A stretch of DNA of 35,319 nucleotides from Jiangella rhizosphaerae. GTDB lineage: Bacteria; Actinomycetota; Actinomycetes; Jiangellales; Jiangellaceae. Below the pieces are notes generated by a model. The model had not been told where the DNA came from. It made no database searches and saw nothing but the letters and a program-made list of their open reading frames with translations. Location of the stretch: NCBI RefSeq assembly GCF_003579925.1, contig NZ_QUAL01000039.1, positions 783-36,101 on the forward strand. The letters are read 5' to 3'. The translations under genes were made by a program, and so were the position numbers. This document shows positions 25,350 through 33,289 of the stretch, one piece after another; the first letter of the stretch is position 1, and each line of letters starts with the position of its first letter.

Positions 25350-27080
25350 ATGAAGATCACTCGAGGTCCGCTGGCGGCTGCCGTTCTGGTCGCCGGCGCC
25401 GTGCTCGCCGCGCCGCCGGCCACCGCGGTCGGCACCACGTACTACGTCGACAACAGGAACCTCGCCGCCTGTGACGACGACGGGCCGGGCAACGCCACGA
25501 CACCCTGGTGCACGTTCACTCCCGTCAACGAACACGCCGACACCATCGGCTTCGGCCCGGGCGACTCGATCCTGCTGGCCCGGGGCGCGACCTGGGACCG
25601 GTGGCTGGACCTGACGGGGTCGGGCACCGCGGCCGAGCCGATCACTCTCGGCGCCTTCGGCACCGGTGACCGGCCGAAGATCACCAACAGCGACATCGCG
25701 AATTCTGGTTACGGCGTCCGCCTGACGAGTGGGTCGCACTGGGTGATCAAGGACCTGGAGATCGACGGCGCCGGCGCGGACAAGTTCGACGCGGGCATTC
25801 AGGTGCTCTACAACACCGTGGGCCACGTCGGCCTGACGCTGAGCAACCTCTACGTCCACCACAACTGGATGGGCATCGCGATCTCCGGGGCCGCCGCACC
25901 GGCGGCCGGGCAGTGGGCGATCAAGGACGTCACGATCACCGGCGTCGAGGGGACGCACAACGAGCGCTCGATCGCCCTCGGTAAGGGTGGGGCGCCCAGC
26001 TGGTTCGTCCAGGACGCGCTGATCAGCAAGGTGTACCTGCACGACGACGACGGGGAGGGGCTGCCTCGCGACGAGGACTGCCGCGACACCCTGGCGTTGC
26101 AGAGCGCGACCCGGGTGCTCGTGACCAACTCCGTGATCACCGGGGCCGGCGGCTGCTATGCGCGGGCCGGCACGACCGCCGTCTATCTCGGGCGCGTGGC
26201 CGACTCGACCCTGCTCAACAACATCATCGTCGACACCCCGGACACCGGGTCGCCGGACCAGACCGGCATCGACTACGAGGCCGGGACGTCCAACGTCGGC
26301 GTGCGCGGGAACCTGCTCTCCGGCCACGCCCGCTGGGGCGTCGAGGTGCTCGGCAGGCACCCGTCGCCGGCCGGGGACCACACCGGGGTCGCGATCGACT
26401 CCAACGCGATCGTGTTCAACGGCGGTTCCGCGATCGCCCGGATGCTCTCGGAGTCCACCGCCTCGGGCACGATCGACCGCAACCTCTGGCAGGGAAACGC
26501 CCTCGTCTGGGTCGACGACGCCACCATGGACCTCACCGTCGGCAGCCAGGGCGTCAACCCCGGACCGGTGACCGGCGGCCGGGTCTGGTACGCCGGGCGC
26601 GACTACGCCGGCACCCAGGGCGCCGGCGGCTGGCGGTACGAGTACTCGGCCAACGCCAGCGTCACGTGGTCGCCGCTGACCCACATCTCGGCCGCGCAGG
26701 GCTGGCGGCCGGCCGCCAACGCGCTGCCGCTGATCAACCAGTGGGGCATGCACCCGGCCATCGGCACCTCGACTCGCGTGGCGCGCGTCTGGACGGCGCC
26801 CACGAACGGCACCATCGCCATCAGCGGGCAGGCGGCCAAGGGCGTGACCGGCGGTGACGGCATCCGCATCCACGTGCTGAAGACGACGCCCAGCGGCACC
26901 AACACCGTGGTCCTGGGGCCGCTCGCCATCGGCGCGAACGACCTGATCGGGAAGCCGACGGCAGTGCCCAGCCTGCAGGTCGCCGCGGGCGACGTGATCC
27001 GGTTCGTCGTCGACGCCGGCACCGCGGGCGACAACAGCTACGACAACGTCAACTGGTCGCCGGCCATCGGCTACCTGTGA
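25350..27080 (+). CDS. Secreted right-handed beta-helix protein, pectate-lyase-like
   Basis: 576 aa with a signal peptide (about 26 residues, hydrophobic, ending PPATA). After TYYVDNRN, the usual opening of secreted PL/GH beta-helix proteins, residues about 60-380 form coils (GVRLTSGSHWVIKDLEIDGA, LSNLYVHHNWMGIAIS, VTNSVITGAGGC). The last 180 residues are a separate beta-sandwich ending DNSYDNVNWSPAIGYL, found also in other secreted polysaccharide-degrading proteins. Catalytic residues cannot be named by eye. It is first in a two-gene operon with the 1107-aa hydrolase and is under the shared promoter element, so extracellular depolymerisation is the likely job. Confidence 0.78.
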   Translation: MKITRGPLAAAVLVAGAVLAAPPATAVGTTYYVDNRNLAACDDDGPGNATTPWCTFTPVNEHADTIGFGPGDSILLARGATWDRWLDLTGSGTAAEPITLGAFGTGDRPKITNSDIANSGYGVRLTSGSHWVIKDLEIDGAGADKFDAGIQVLYNTVGHVGLTLSNLYVHHNWMGIAISGAAAPAAGQWAIKDVTITGVEGTHNERSIALGKGGAPSWFVQDALISKVYLHDDDGEGLPRDEDCRDTLALQSATRVLVTNSVITGAGGCYARAGTTAVYLGRVADSTLLNNIIVDTPDTGSPDQTGIDYEAGTSNVGVRGNLLSGHARWGVEVLGRHPSPAGDHTGVAIDSNAIVFNGGSAIARMLSESTASGTIDRNLWQGNALVWVDDATMDLTVGSQGVNPGPVTGGRVWYAGRDYAGTQGAGGWRYEYSANASVTWSPLTHISAAQGWRPAANALPLINQWGMHPAIGTSTRVARVWTAPTNGTIAISGQAAKGVTGGDGIRIHVLKTTPSGTNTVVLGPLAIGANDLIGKPTAVPSLQVAAGDVIRFVVDAGTAGDNSYDNVNWSPAIGYL

Positions 27081-27091
27081 GGAGAAGGATC

Positions 27092-30000
27092 ATGATCCGT
27101 CGGCATCTCGCCATCGCGGTGGCGATGCTGCTCGCGCTCGTCGTTCTGCCCGGCCCGGTCACGGCCGCGGCCGAGGGTGTCATCGCCGTCGAGGGCGAGG
27201 CCGCCGCGGCGACGACGTTCACGCCCGGTATCACCGCCAACGCTGCGTTGAGTGGTGGGAAGTCGCTCAATCTGTGGGCGGCCGTCACCACCCCGCCCAC
27301 CGACCACACCGCCCGGTACGACGTCACCGTGCCGGAGAGCGGGCTCTACCAGCTCGACGTCGCCAGCACGCCGCCCGCCGGGGTGAACTGGGCGTCGCCG
27401 TACGACGTCAAGATCAACGACGGCGCGTACGGATCGGCCGCCGACGCGGTCAAGTACGGGCAGCTCACGAACGAGGTGTGGCGGTTCCACGTGCGCACCG
27501 TCTACCTCGAGGCCGGCGCCAACACGATCACGTTCCGGGTGAACCAGCCTCGGCCGAGCGGCGGCCGGTACGTCATGTACCTGGACTCGCTGTCGCTTAC
27601 CCCGATCGACCTGCAGGTCGCCTCGATCGTCGCCGACGACGCCCCGCTGAACGTGTTCGAGAGCGGCGCCACCGCCGCCTTCACCGCCACGCTCAACGCG
27701 GCCGCGCCCGAGGCGACCGAGCTGACCTACACCGTCCAGGACTACTGGTCGGCTACCGTCGCGCAGGGCACCGTGCCGGTGCCGGCGGACGCGACGTCCG
27801 TGGGCTTCGACGCGGGCGTGCTGGACATCGGCCACTACTCCGTCACCACCCAACTGACCGGCGCCGCGCCCGTCACCACCAACGCGTCGGTCGTGCTGCC
27901 GGACGATGAGCGCGTCAAGCCGGCCGACTCGCCGTTCGCGATGGACGTCGCCGGTGCCTGGCGGGTGCCGGAGGAGAAGTGGGAGGACTACGCGCGCGCC
28001 CTGGACCTGTCCGGCGTCAGCTGGATCCGCGACCGGCTCGGCTGGTTCGCCGTCAACCCCGCGGCCGACACGTTCGACTTCAGCAAGACGAAGACCGACG
28101 CGTGGGTGACGGCGCTGGCCGGCACGGACGTCAAGGTGCTCGGCGGCGTCGCCACGCCGCCGGAGTGGTCCCGCCCGCCGGGCAAGCAGCTGCCGAACCA
28201 GCTCGACGCCGCGTACGAGTTCGCCAAGGTGTCCGGTGACCACTTCGACGGCCGGGTGCAGGCGTGGGAGTTCCTCAACGAGGTCAACGCCGGCGGCTGG
28301 ACCGCGCCGACGGAGACGGCCGACCAGTACGCGGCGGTGCTCAAGGCCGCCGCGATCGGCTATCAGGACTCCGGCGCGAACCCGCTGGTGTCCGCGGCCG
28401 GGATGGCCGGGCGGCTGCCCAACCCGTGGGTCGACCTGATGCTGCGCAACGACGTGCTCGACTACGCCGACATCTACAACTACCACCTGCACCAGCTGTA
28501 CGACGCGGACACGCAGCCGACGCCGTTTCCCATCGGGGTGCAGCCGTATCTCGACGTCATGGAGCCGTACGACCCGGGCGACACGCCGGGCTGGCTGACC
28601 GAGGCGGGCCTGAAGTTCCCCGGCACCAGCGGCCGGCCGATGACGGCGGAGGAGCAGCGCGGGCTGGCCCGCTACCAGGTGGCGTGGACGGTGACGTCGA
28701 TCGCGCAGGGCACCGACAAGCACTTCGTGTTCCTCGGCGCGCCCTACGACGAGGGCACCGGCCAGTGGGGGCTGTTCGAGCCCACGACGTGGACCCCGTA
28801 CGCCGGCTACACGGCGGAGGCCGCGATGACGGCGGCGCTCGGTGAGGGCCGCTACGTCGGCCGGGTCCCGAGCCTCCCCACCGGTGTGACCGGCCACGTC
28901 TTCGGCGACGGCGCCGACTCGGTGCTGGTGCTGTGGGCGGACTCGGCCCAGGCGCTGACGCTCGACCTGGACCAGGCCGGCGGGACGCTGACGAACGTCG
29001 TCGGCGAGTCCAGCACCGTCACGGCCTCGGCCGCCGGCTTCACCGTCGACGTCGGTCCGGACCCGGTCTACCTGCGGGTGACCGGCGACGTGCCGGTGGA
29101 CACCAGCGAGGCCCCGGCGCCGGTGCCGGTACCGGACGAGGTGACGTTCGGCACCGCGGACCGCGTCGTGCTGACCCAGTACTACCCGGCCGCCGTCAGC
29201 GGGAACGCCCGTGAGAACGGCTACGGGCTGCCGATCGACGCGCCGACGACCATGTCGCTGGACGTCTACAACTTCAACGACACGGAGGTGACCGGGACGA
29301 TCACGGGCACGCCACAGGACGGCTGGGCCGTCGCCGACCCCGTCCGCACCGTCACGATCCCGGCCCAGGGCAAGGTGACGCTGCAGTTCCAGATCAGCGC
29401 CACGGCGAACGTCATCCTGAACAAGCGGTCGCCGATGACGTTCCAGGGTCAGTTCGGCGGCGCTGCGACGTCGCGGTCGACGACCCTGATCACGACCGAC
29501 CAGGACGAGGTCACCGCCCGGCACGCGTTCACCACCGACGGCGGCGACGCGCTGCGGCTGGCGGTCCGGAACCCGACTGACGCGGACCTGCACCCGGTTC
29601 TGGTCCGCTGGACCGCCGGGCCGAAGCGCGGCGCCGTCGACCTGGAGGGGACCATTCCTGCGGGGGAGACGCGGGAGTTCGAGATCCCGCTGCGGGGTCT
29701 CGGCGCCGGCGACCACGAGTACGAGCTGCGGATCCGGTACCGCGGCGGCGCCGAACGCGTCCTGCACGGCCGCATCGCCGTGCTCGACCAGGCCTCCGTC
29801 ACCGACTTCGCGGAGCACTCCATCACCGTCGACGGGGTGCTGGACGACCTCACCGGCCTGCCGTCCATCGACCTCGTCGAGGACGCGCGGGTGAACGTCG
29901 GCACCTGGGAAGGCCCCGACGACCTCAGCGGCGACGTCACCATGACCTGGGACGACGAGAACCTGTATCTGTCGGCCCGGATCACCGACGACGACCACGT

Positions 30001-30415
30001 CCAGCCCTACACCGGCGCGAACACCTGGCAGGGCGACGGCTTCCAGTTCAGCCTGGCGCCCGGCCTGCCGGGGGAGTCGGGCACCTGGGAGGAGTACGAC
30101 CTCGCGCTCACCGGCAGCGGCACGGCCGGGCAGCTGTACCGGCGCCGCGGGACGGGCGTGCCGGTCGGCCTGGTGCCGGCCGCTCAGGTGGCCGGCCGGC
30201 GGGACGAGGCCACCGGGACGACCGTCTACGAGTTGGCGCTGCCGTGGACGGAGATCCCGACCGTGCGGCCGAGCGACGGGCTGATGAGCCTGTCGCTGCT
30301 GCTCAACGAGAACGACGGCGCCGGGCGGGCCGGGTACATCGAGTGGGGCAGCGGCATCGGCACCACGAAGGACCCGGCGGAGTTCAAGCCCGTGCGGCTG
30401 CTCCCGGCCCCCTGA
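27092..30415 (+). CDS. Large secreted clan GH-A-like hydrolase with C-terminal CBM9-like domain
   Basis: 1107 aa from ATG 27092, with GGAGAAGG upstream. Signal peptide 1-27; a CBM35/CBM6-like module (about 28-172, opening AVEGEAAAATTF); an Ig-like linker (about 174-270); a (beta/alpha)8 catalytic domain (about 280-620); Ig-like regions; and a CBM9/DOMON-like domain (about 910-1107, opening ITVDGVLDDL). Likely catalytic pair: Glu397 in WEFLNEVN (acid/base) and Glu504 in GWLTEAG (nucleophile), as in GH39/GH5-type folds. The family number is uncertain. It follows the beta-helix gene by 11 bases. A paralogue lies convergently at 33290-35319. Confidence 0.82.
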   Translation: MIRRHLAIAVAMLLALVVLPGPVTAAAEGVIAVEGEAAAATTFTPGITANAALSGGKSLNLWAAVTTPPTDHTARYDVTVPESGLYQLDVASTPPAGVNWASPYDVKINDGAYGSAADAVKYGQLTNEVWRFHVRTVYLEAGANTITFRVNQPRPSGGRYVMYLDSLSLTPIDLQVASIVADDAPLNVFESGATAAFTATLNAAAPEATELTYTVQDYWSATVAQGTVPVPADATSVGFDAGVLDIGHYSVTTQLTGAAPVTTNASVVLPDDERVKPADSPFAMDVAGAWRVPEEKWEDYARALDLSGVSWIRDRLGWFAVNPAADTFDFSKTKTDAWVTALAGTDVKVLGGVATPPEWSRPPGKQLPNQLDAAYEFAKVSGDHFDGRVQAWEFLNEVNAGGWTAPTETADQYAAVLKAAAIGYQDSGANPLVSAAGMAGRLPNPWVDLMLRNDVLDYADIYNYHLHQLYDADTQPTPFPIGVQPYLDVMEPYDPGDTPGWLTEAGLKFPGTSGRPMTAEEQRGLARYQVAWTVTSIAQGTDKHFVFLGAPYDEGTGQWGLFEPTTWTPYAGYTAEAAMTAALGEGRYVGRVPSLPTGVTGHVFGDGADSVLVLWADSAQALTLDLDQAGGTLTNVVGESSTVTASAAGFTVDVGPDPVYLRVTGDVPVDTSEAPAPVPVPDEVTFGTADRVVLTQYYPAAVSGNARENGYGLPIDAPTTMSLDVYNFNDTEVTGTITGTPQDGWAVADPVRTVTIPAQGKVTLQFQISATANVILNKRSPMTFQGQFGGAATSRSTTLITTDQDEVTARHAFTTDGGDALRLAVRNPTDADLHPVLVRWTAGPKRGAVDLEGTIPAGETREFEIPLRGLGAGDHEYELRIRYRGGAERVLHGRIAVLDQASVTDFAEHSITVDGVLDDLTGLPSIDLVEDARVNVGTWEGPDDLSGDVTMTWDDENLYLSARITDDDHVQPYTGANTWQGDGFQFSLAPGLPGESGTWEEYDLALTGSGTAGQLYRRRGTGVPVGLVPAAQVAGRRDEATGTTVYELALPWTEIPTVRPSDGLMSLSLLLNENDGAGRAGYIEWGSGIGTTKDPAEFKPVRLLPAP

Positions 30416-30439
30416 CGGCGGACGCTGGCGGCGCGCTGC

Positions 30440-31174
30440 TCACGTCTGTGTGCGGCGCGCCGCTGCCCGCAGTCGCTGTGCGACATCGATCGCGTCCCTG
30501 CTCGCCGCGGGTGCGTGCACCCTGACGCCCCAGGCGCCGACGGCGTAGGCGTACGCGGAGAGGACGGTGGTGGCGTGGTCGCGGTCCCGCGGGGGCCGCG
30601 GCCGCCCATCGGGTCCGGCGAGCAGCCGGCCGAGGAAGCTCTTCCGCGAGGCTCCGAGCAGGACGGGGTAGCCCAGTTCCTGGCGCAGCCGGGCGAAGTC
30701 GTGCAGGAGGCGCCAGTTGTGCTCGGCGGTCTTGGCGAAGCCCAGACCTGGGTCGACGACCAGCCGGTCCGCGTCGATGCCCGCGGCCCGCGCGGCGTCG
30801 AGCTGGCGCCGCAGCTCGGCGACGACCTCTCGCGTGACGTCGTCGTAGGTCGCTCGCTGCTGCATGGTCCGCGAGTGGCCCCTCCAGTGCATGCAGATGT
30901 ACGTCACCCCGGCCGCGGTGAGCCGTTCCACGACCGGGACCACTCGGCGCCGTTCCTCCCGCTCCGGTGTCCGGTCCGTGCCGGGCCGGGTCGACTCGCC
31001 GCCGACCTCGACCCAGCCCGCTCCGTCCTCGACCATCACCAGCCCGTGCTCGACTGCTGTCGCCGGATCCGCCCAGAGGCCGCCGTCGGAGAACGAATCA
31101 GGCGTGACGTTGAGCACCCCGATCACCTGCGGTCGGTGTTCCGGCTCGGCGATCTGGGCGTCGAGGCACGACAT
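30440..31174 (-). CDS. Dihydropteroate-synthase-like protein lacking the central segment
   Basis: 244 aa against about 270-290 for FolP. Present: VLNVTPDSFSDGG (20-32), ESTRPG (60-65), ICMHWRGHS (93-101), DPGLGFAKT (141-149), GASRKSFLGRLL (174-185) and the end RVHAP. Missing between VVERLTAAGV and TYICMHWRG: the segments that in FolP carry the S(V/I)DT and NDVSGG motifs, about 45-50 residues. These contribute pterin-binding residues, so normal synthase activity is doubtful. It starts one base after the stop of a VapC-type gene and is probably cotranscribed with that toxin-antitoxin pair. An intact folP elsewhere is expected. It could be a decaying paralogue or a repurposed protein. Confidence 0.8.
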   Translation of the reverse strand: MSCLDAQIAEPEHRPQVIGVLNVTPDSFSDGGLWADPATAVEHGLVMVEDGAGWVEVGGESTRPGTDRTPEREERRRVVPVVERLTAAGVTYICMHWRGHSRTMQQRATYDDVTREVVAELRRQLDAARAAGIDADRLVVDPGLGFAKTAEHNWRLLHDFARLRQELGYPVLLGASRKSFLGRLLAGPDGRPRPPRDRDHATTVLSAYAYAVGAWGVRVHAPAASRDAIDVAQRLRAAARRTQT

Positions 31175-31175
31175 C

Positions 31176-31586
31176 TCAGAGCCCGGTCGGCACGGGGATG
31201 TCGGTCTGTGGAAAATCCTCACCCTTGAACAGCAGAGGGACTCCCAGCTGTTTCGCGAGTGCATACGAGAAGCAGTCACCGAAGTTCAAGCCGGCGGGGT
31301 GCCGTCCCTTGCCGAATCGCCTCCACGCGGCGTATGCCAGCGCCGCCTGCTCTGCGTCGACGGGAGTGACCTCGATGGCGACCGCGTCGACGAGGGCGGC
31401 GAGGTTCTCGACCGCTGCGTCGCCGCGCTGGCCCGCTGCGACGATCTTGGCCTCCACGAGCGTGGCGGCGCTGACCGCGACATCGCCGCGGTGATCGCCC
31501 AACAGGCGGGAGTACCGGTGTGCGTCGGCTTCACCGAACGTCACGGCGATGAGCGCGGACGTGTCGACGACGAGCCCCGGCGTCAC
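31176..31586 (-). CDS. VapC-type PIN-domain toxin
   Basis: 136 aa, GTG start overlapping the antitoxin stop by four bases. LVVDTSALIAVTFGE (first Asp), VSAATLVEAKIV (Glu), and the classical NFGDCFSYALAKQLGVPLLF followed by KGEDF (Asp in FGDC and in GEDF) are all present, so the ribonuclease is probably active. The DHPS-like gene follows one base later. Confidence 0.93.
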   Translation of the reverse strand: MTPGLVVDTSALIAVTFGEADAHRYSRLLGDHRGDVAVSAATLVEAKIVAAGQRGDAAVENLAALVDAVAIEVTPVDAEQAALAYAAWRRFGKGRHPAGLNFGDCFSYALAKQLGVPLLFKGEDFPQTDIPVPTGL

Positions 31587-31837
31587 GCCGGCAGCCCCTG
31601 ATCGTCGTACCCGACGATCTCGTCCGCGCTGCGCGCATCGAGGACGGGCAGCTCCCGTCCTCGCGCGATGATCGTCTCGAGTGCGGCATGGACGTCGTCC
31701 ACTCGGGCTCGTGCGCGCACGCGGGCGAGTCGTTCCTCGATGGCGATGCGTGCGGCGACGGTGATGGACTCGCCGGTCGCCGCGGCCAATTCGCGAGCGA
31801 GCCGGTCGGTGTCCGGGTCCTTGATGTTCAACGCCAT
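31583..31837 (-). CDS. VapB-type antitoxin (PSK/Rv0623-like)
   Basis: 84 aa. MALNIKDPDTDRLARELAAA and TGESITVAARIAIEERLARV are typical of this group, which binds DNA with the N-terminus and neutralises the partner PIN toxin with the C-terminus. It overlaps the toxin start by four bases. A TATTCT box lies six bases before the ATG. Confidence 0.93.
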   Translation of the reverse strand: MALNIKDPDTDRLARELAAATGESITVAARIAIEERLARVRARARVDDVHAALETIIARGRELPVLDARSADEIVGYDDQGLPA

Positions 31838-31843
31838 GAGTAA

Positions 31844-31862
31844 AGAATATTGGGAAGAATGG
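31844..31862 (-). promoter_or_regulatory. Promoter/operator of the VapBC-DHPS operon
   Basis: An AT-rich island in GC-rich DNA. On the minus strand ATTCTT occurs twice (around CCCAAT), and TATTCT (31849-31844) is a -10-like box six bases before the ATG at 31837, suggesting a leaderless mRNA. The repeated ATTCTT could be the antitoxin binding site. Confidence 0.5.
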
Positions 31863-31929
31863 TGGAATCCAAGCTAGAAAGCTGCCGGGAGCCGAGCCGA
31901 GCCGAACGGTCTGCATGCGCCGCCGGCTC

Positions 31930-32185
31930 CTATGCCAGACGTAGGAACTCGACCGCACGGAAGTAGTCGTCGAAGCTGAGGCGGGCACCTTCGCAGCAGC
32001 CGAGCATGCCGCCCCAGTGCGAGTGGTCGGCCTCTGGGAAGCACGCGACCAGCGCCGCCTCCAGCTCACCGGCATGCCCGATGACCAGGGCCGCGTCGCC
32101 GTCGGAGAGCGGCGTCACCAGGTCACGCCTGCGAGCCGCCGGTGTTCTTCCGCAGGCTGTGCCGCCTGGCCTCCAGCGTCCTCAC
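31930..32185 (-). pseudogene. Broken histidine phosphatase (phosphoglycerate-mutase-like) gene
   Basis: From GTG 32185 the minus strand reads VRTLEARRHSLRKNTGGSQA and stops; RRHS carries the catalytic His of the RHG-type superfamily in this variant group. From 32118, in another frame, it reads LVIGHAGELEAALVACFPEA, then DHSHWGGMLGCCEGARLSFD and a short end, the C-terminal part with the second His (GH). The middle of the enzyme, more than 80 residues, is gone. The gene is dead by internal deletion and frameshift. Confidence 0.72.
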
Positions 32186-32196
32186 GGCCGGCGACC

Positions 32197-33201
32197 CTAC
32201 CGGACCGCCTCGCCGCCCAGTTCGGCCGCCGCCGCGTCGACGCGCTTGACCAGCGCCTCGACCACCGGCGGCGCGGCGTCGGCGAGGCCGAGGAAGCGCA
32301 CCAGCGGCCCGTTCGCGTCCGCCCATACGTCGTCGTCGAGGACGCCGAGCAGCCCGTCGGAGTCGCCGATGATCGGGATGTACATGCGGTACACCCCGAT
32401 GATCCCGCCGTCCTCGCCCCACGAGAACGTGCTGTCGACGGCCTGCTCGAAGAACTCGCCGGCGCCGCCCTGCCAGGTCGCGGCGATGGCCAGCACCTCG
32501 TCGCGGACGAGCGGCCAGTCGTCCGCGATGGCGGCGGACGCCGAGTCCAGCTCGAAGACGTCGCGGTAGAGGCGGTAGAAGTCGCCGAGTCCGTGGCGTT
32601 CGCTGAGGTCGCGCAGCCGCGAGTCGGTCCGGTTCTGGCTGCGCGGCAGCTCGCCGCGGGTCCAGTACTGCACGAGGATGAGGTCGTTCATCGCCGAGCG
32701 CAGCCACGCCAGCGCCGCCCGCGGCCGGCCGGCCGCCGACTCCGCCGTCACCTTGGCGGCGTGCTCGCGGTACGACTCCAGGCCCCGCTCGATCTTGAGC
32801 GCGACGATCTCGGGCGAGAACAGGTGCTCGTCGAACAGCGCCACGAACCGGCCGAGCAGGCCGGTCGGGTCGTGCAGCACGCGGCCGCGGTAGAGCTGGA
32901 TGGGCCAGGACGCGATCGGCGTGGGGTCGCCGGCGTCGACAGTCGCGAGGTCGCGTTCCAGCTCCGCCCGCGCCAGCGGGATCCGCTCGACGCCGCGGCC
33001 GGTGTCGGTGGCGAAGTAGTCCACCGGCGTGGCGCCGGCGGGCAGCAGGTAGCCCAGCTCCAGATCGGAGTGGGCCCACTGCTGCCCGCGCGCGATGCTG
33101 CCGCCCATCATCACGCCCTGGCGGCCGTCACCGCCGGCGAACCGGTCGCAGTAGCCCGACGCCCACGCGGCCAGCTCGGCCTTCCATTCAGGTTCGGTCA
33201 C
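32197..33201 (-). CDS. Nucleotidyltransferase-fold protein (aminoglycoside adenylyltransferase-like)
   Basis: 334 aa from GTG 33201. GGSIARGQQWAHSDLELGYL (33-52) has the GS...D-x-E pattern of the polymerase-beta-type nucleotidyltransferase fold, and the remaining 250 residues are mainly helical with several Trp and Tyr residues. Such proteins transfer a nucleotide to small molecules or to other proteins; the substrate is unknown. The GTG has no Shine-Dalgarno but lies seven bases after the -10-like CACACT of promoter element copy C, suggesting a leaderless mRNA. This would put it under the same control as the polysaccharide operons, though its sequence does not suggest a role there. Confidence 0.78.
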   Translation of the reverse strand: MTEPEWKAELAAWASGYCDRFAGGDGRQGVMMGGSIARGQQWAHSDLELGYLLPAGATPVDYFATDTGRGVERIPLARAELERDLATVDAGDPTPIASWPIQLYRGRVLHDPTGLLGRFVALFDEHLFSPEIVALKIERGLESYREHAAKVTAESAAGRPRAALAWLRSAMNDLILVQYWTRGELPRSQNRTDSRLRDLSERHGLGDFYRLYRDVFELDSASAAIADDWPLVRDEVLAIAATWQGGAGEFFEQAVDSTFSWGEDGGIIGVYRMYIPIIGDSDGLLGVLDDDVWADANGPLVRFLGLADAAPPVVEALVKRVDAAAAELGGEAVR

Positions 33202-33208
33202 GTCGTTC

Positions 33209-33270
33209 AGTGTGCCGACGGCGTGGGCGTCGGGGCCATGAACCGAACGCCACGCGTTTGGACGAATCGC
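33209..33270 (-). promoter_or_regulatory. Three-block promoter element, copy C (upstream of nucleotidyltransferase)
   Basis: Minus strand from 33270: GCGATTCGTCCAAA (one mismatch to copies A and B), CATG at offset 30, and CACACT (33214-33209) at offset 56, the same spacing as the other two copies. CACACT ends seven bases before the GTG at 33201. It lies 20 bases beyond the stop of the large hydrolase paralogue. Confidence 0.62.
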
Positions 33271-33289
33271 CGGGCCGGCAAGGCTGCCC

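Noticed and set aside
27071-29998. Very long open frame antisense to the large hydrolase gene
   Set aside because: Low-complexity Arg/Gly/Val-rich translation with no family features; a by-product of GC-rich codon use opposite a real gene.
31308-31320. A partial match to block one of the promoter element (TTGCCGAATCGCC)
   Set aside because: It lies inside the PIN toxin gene, has a different core, and lacks CATG and SAYACT at the proper offsets.
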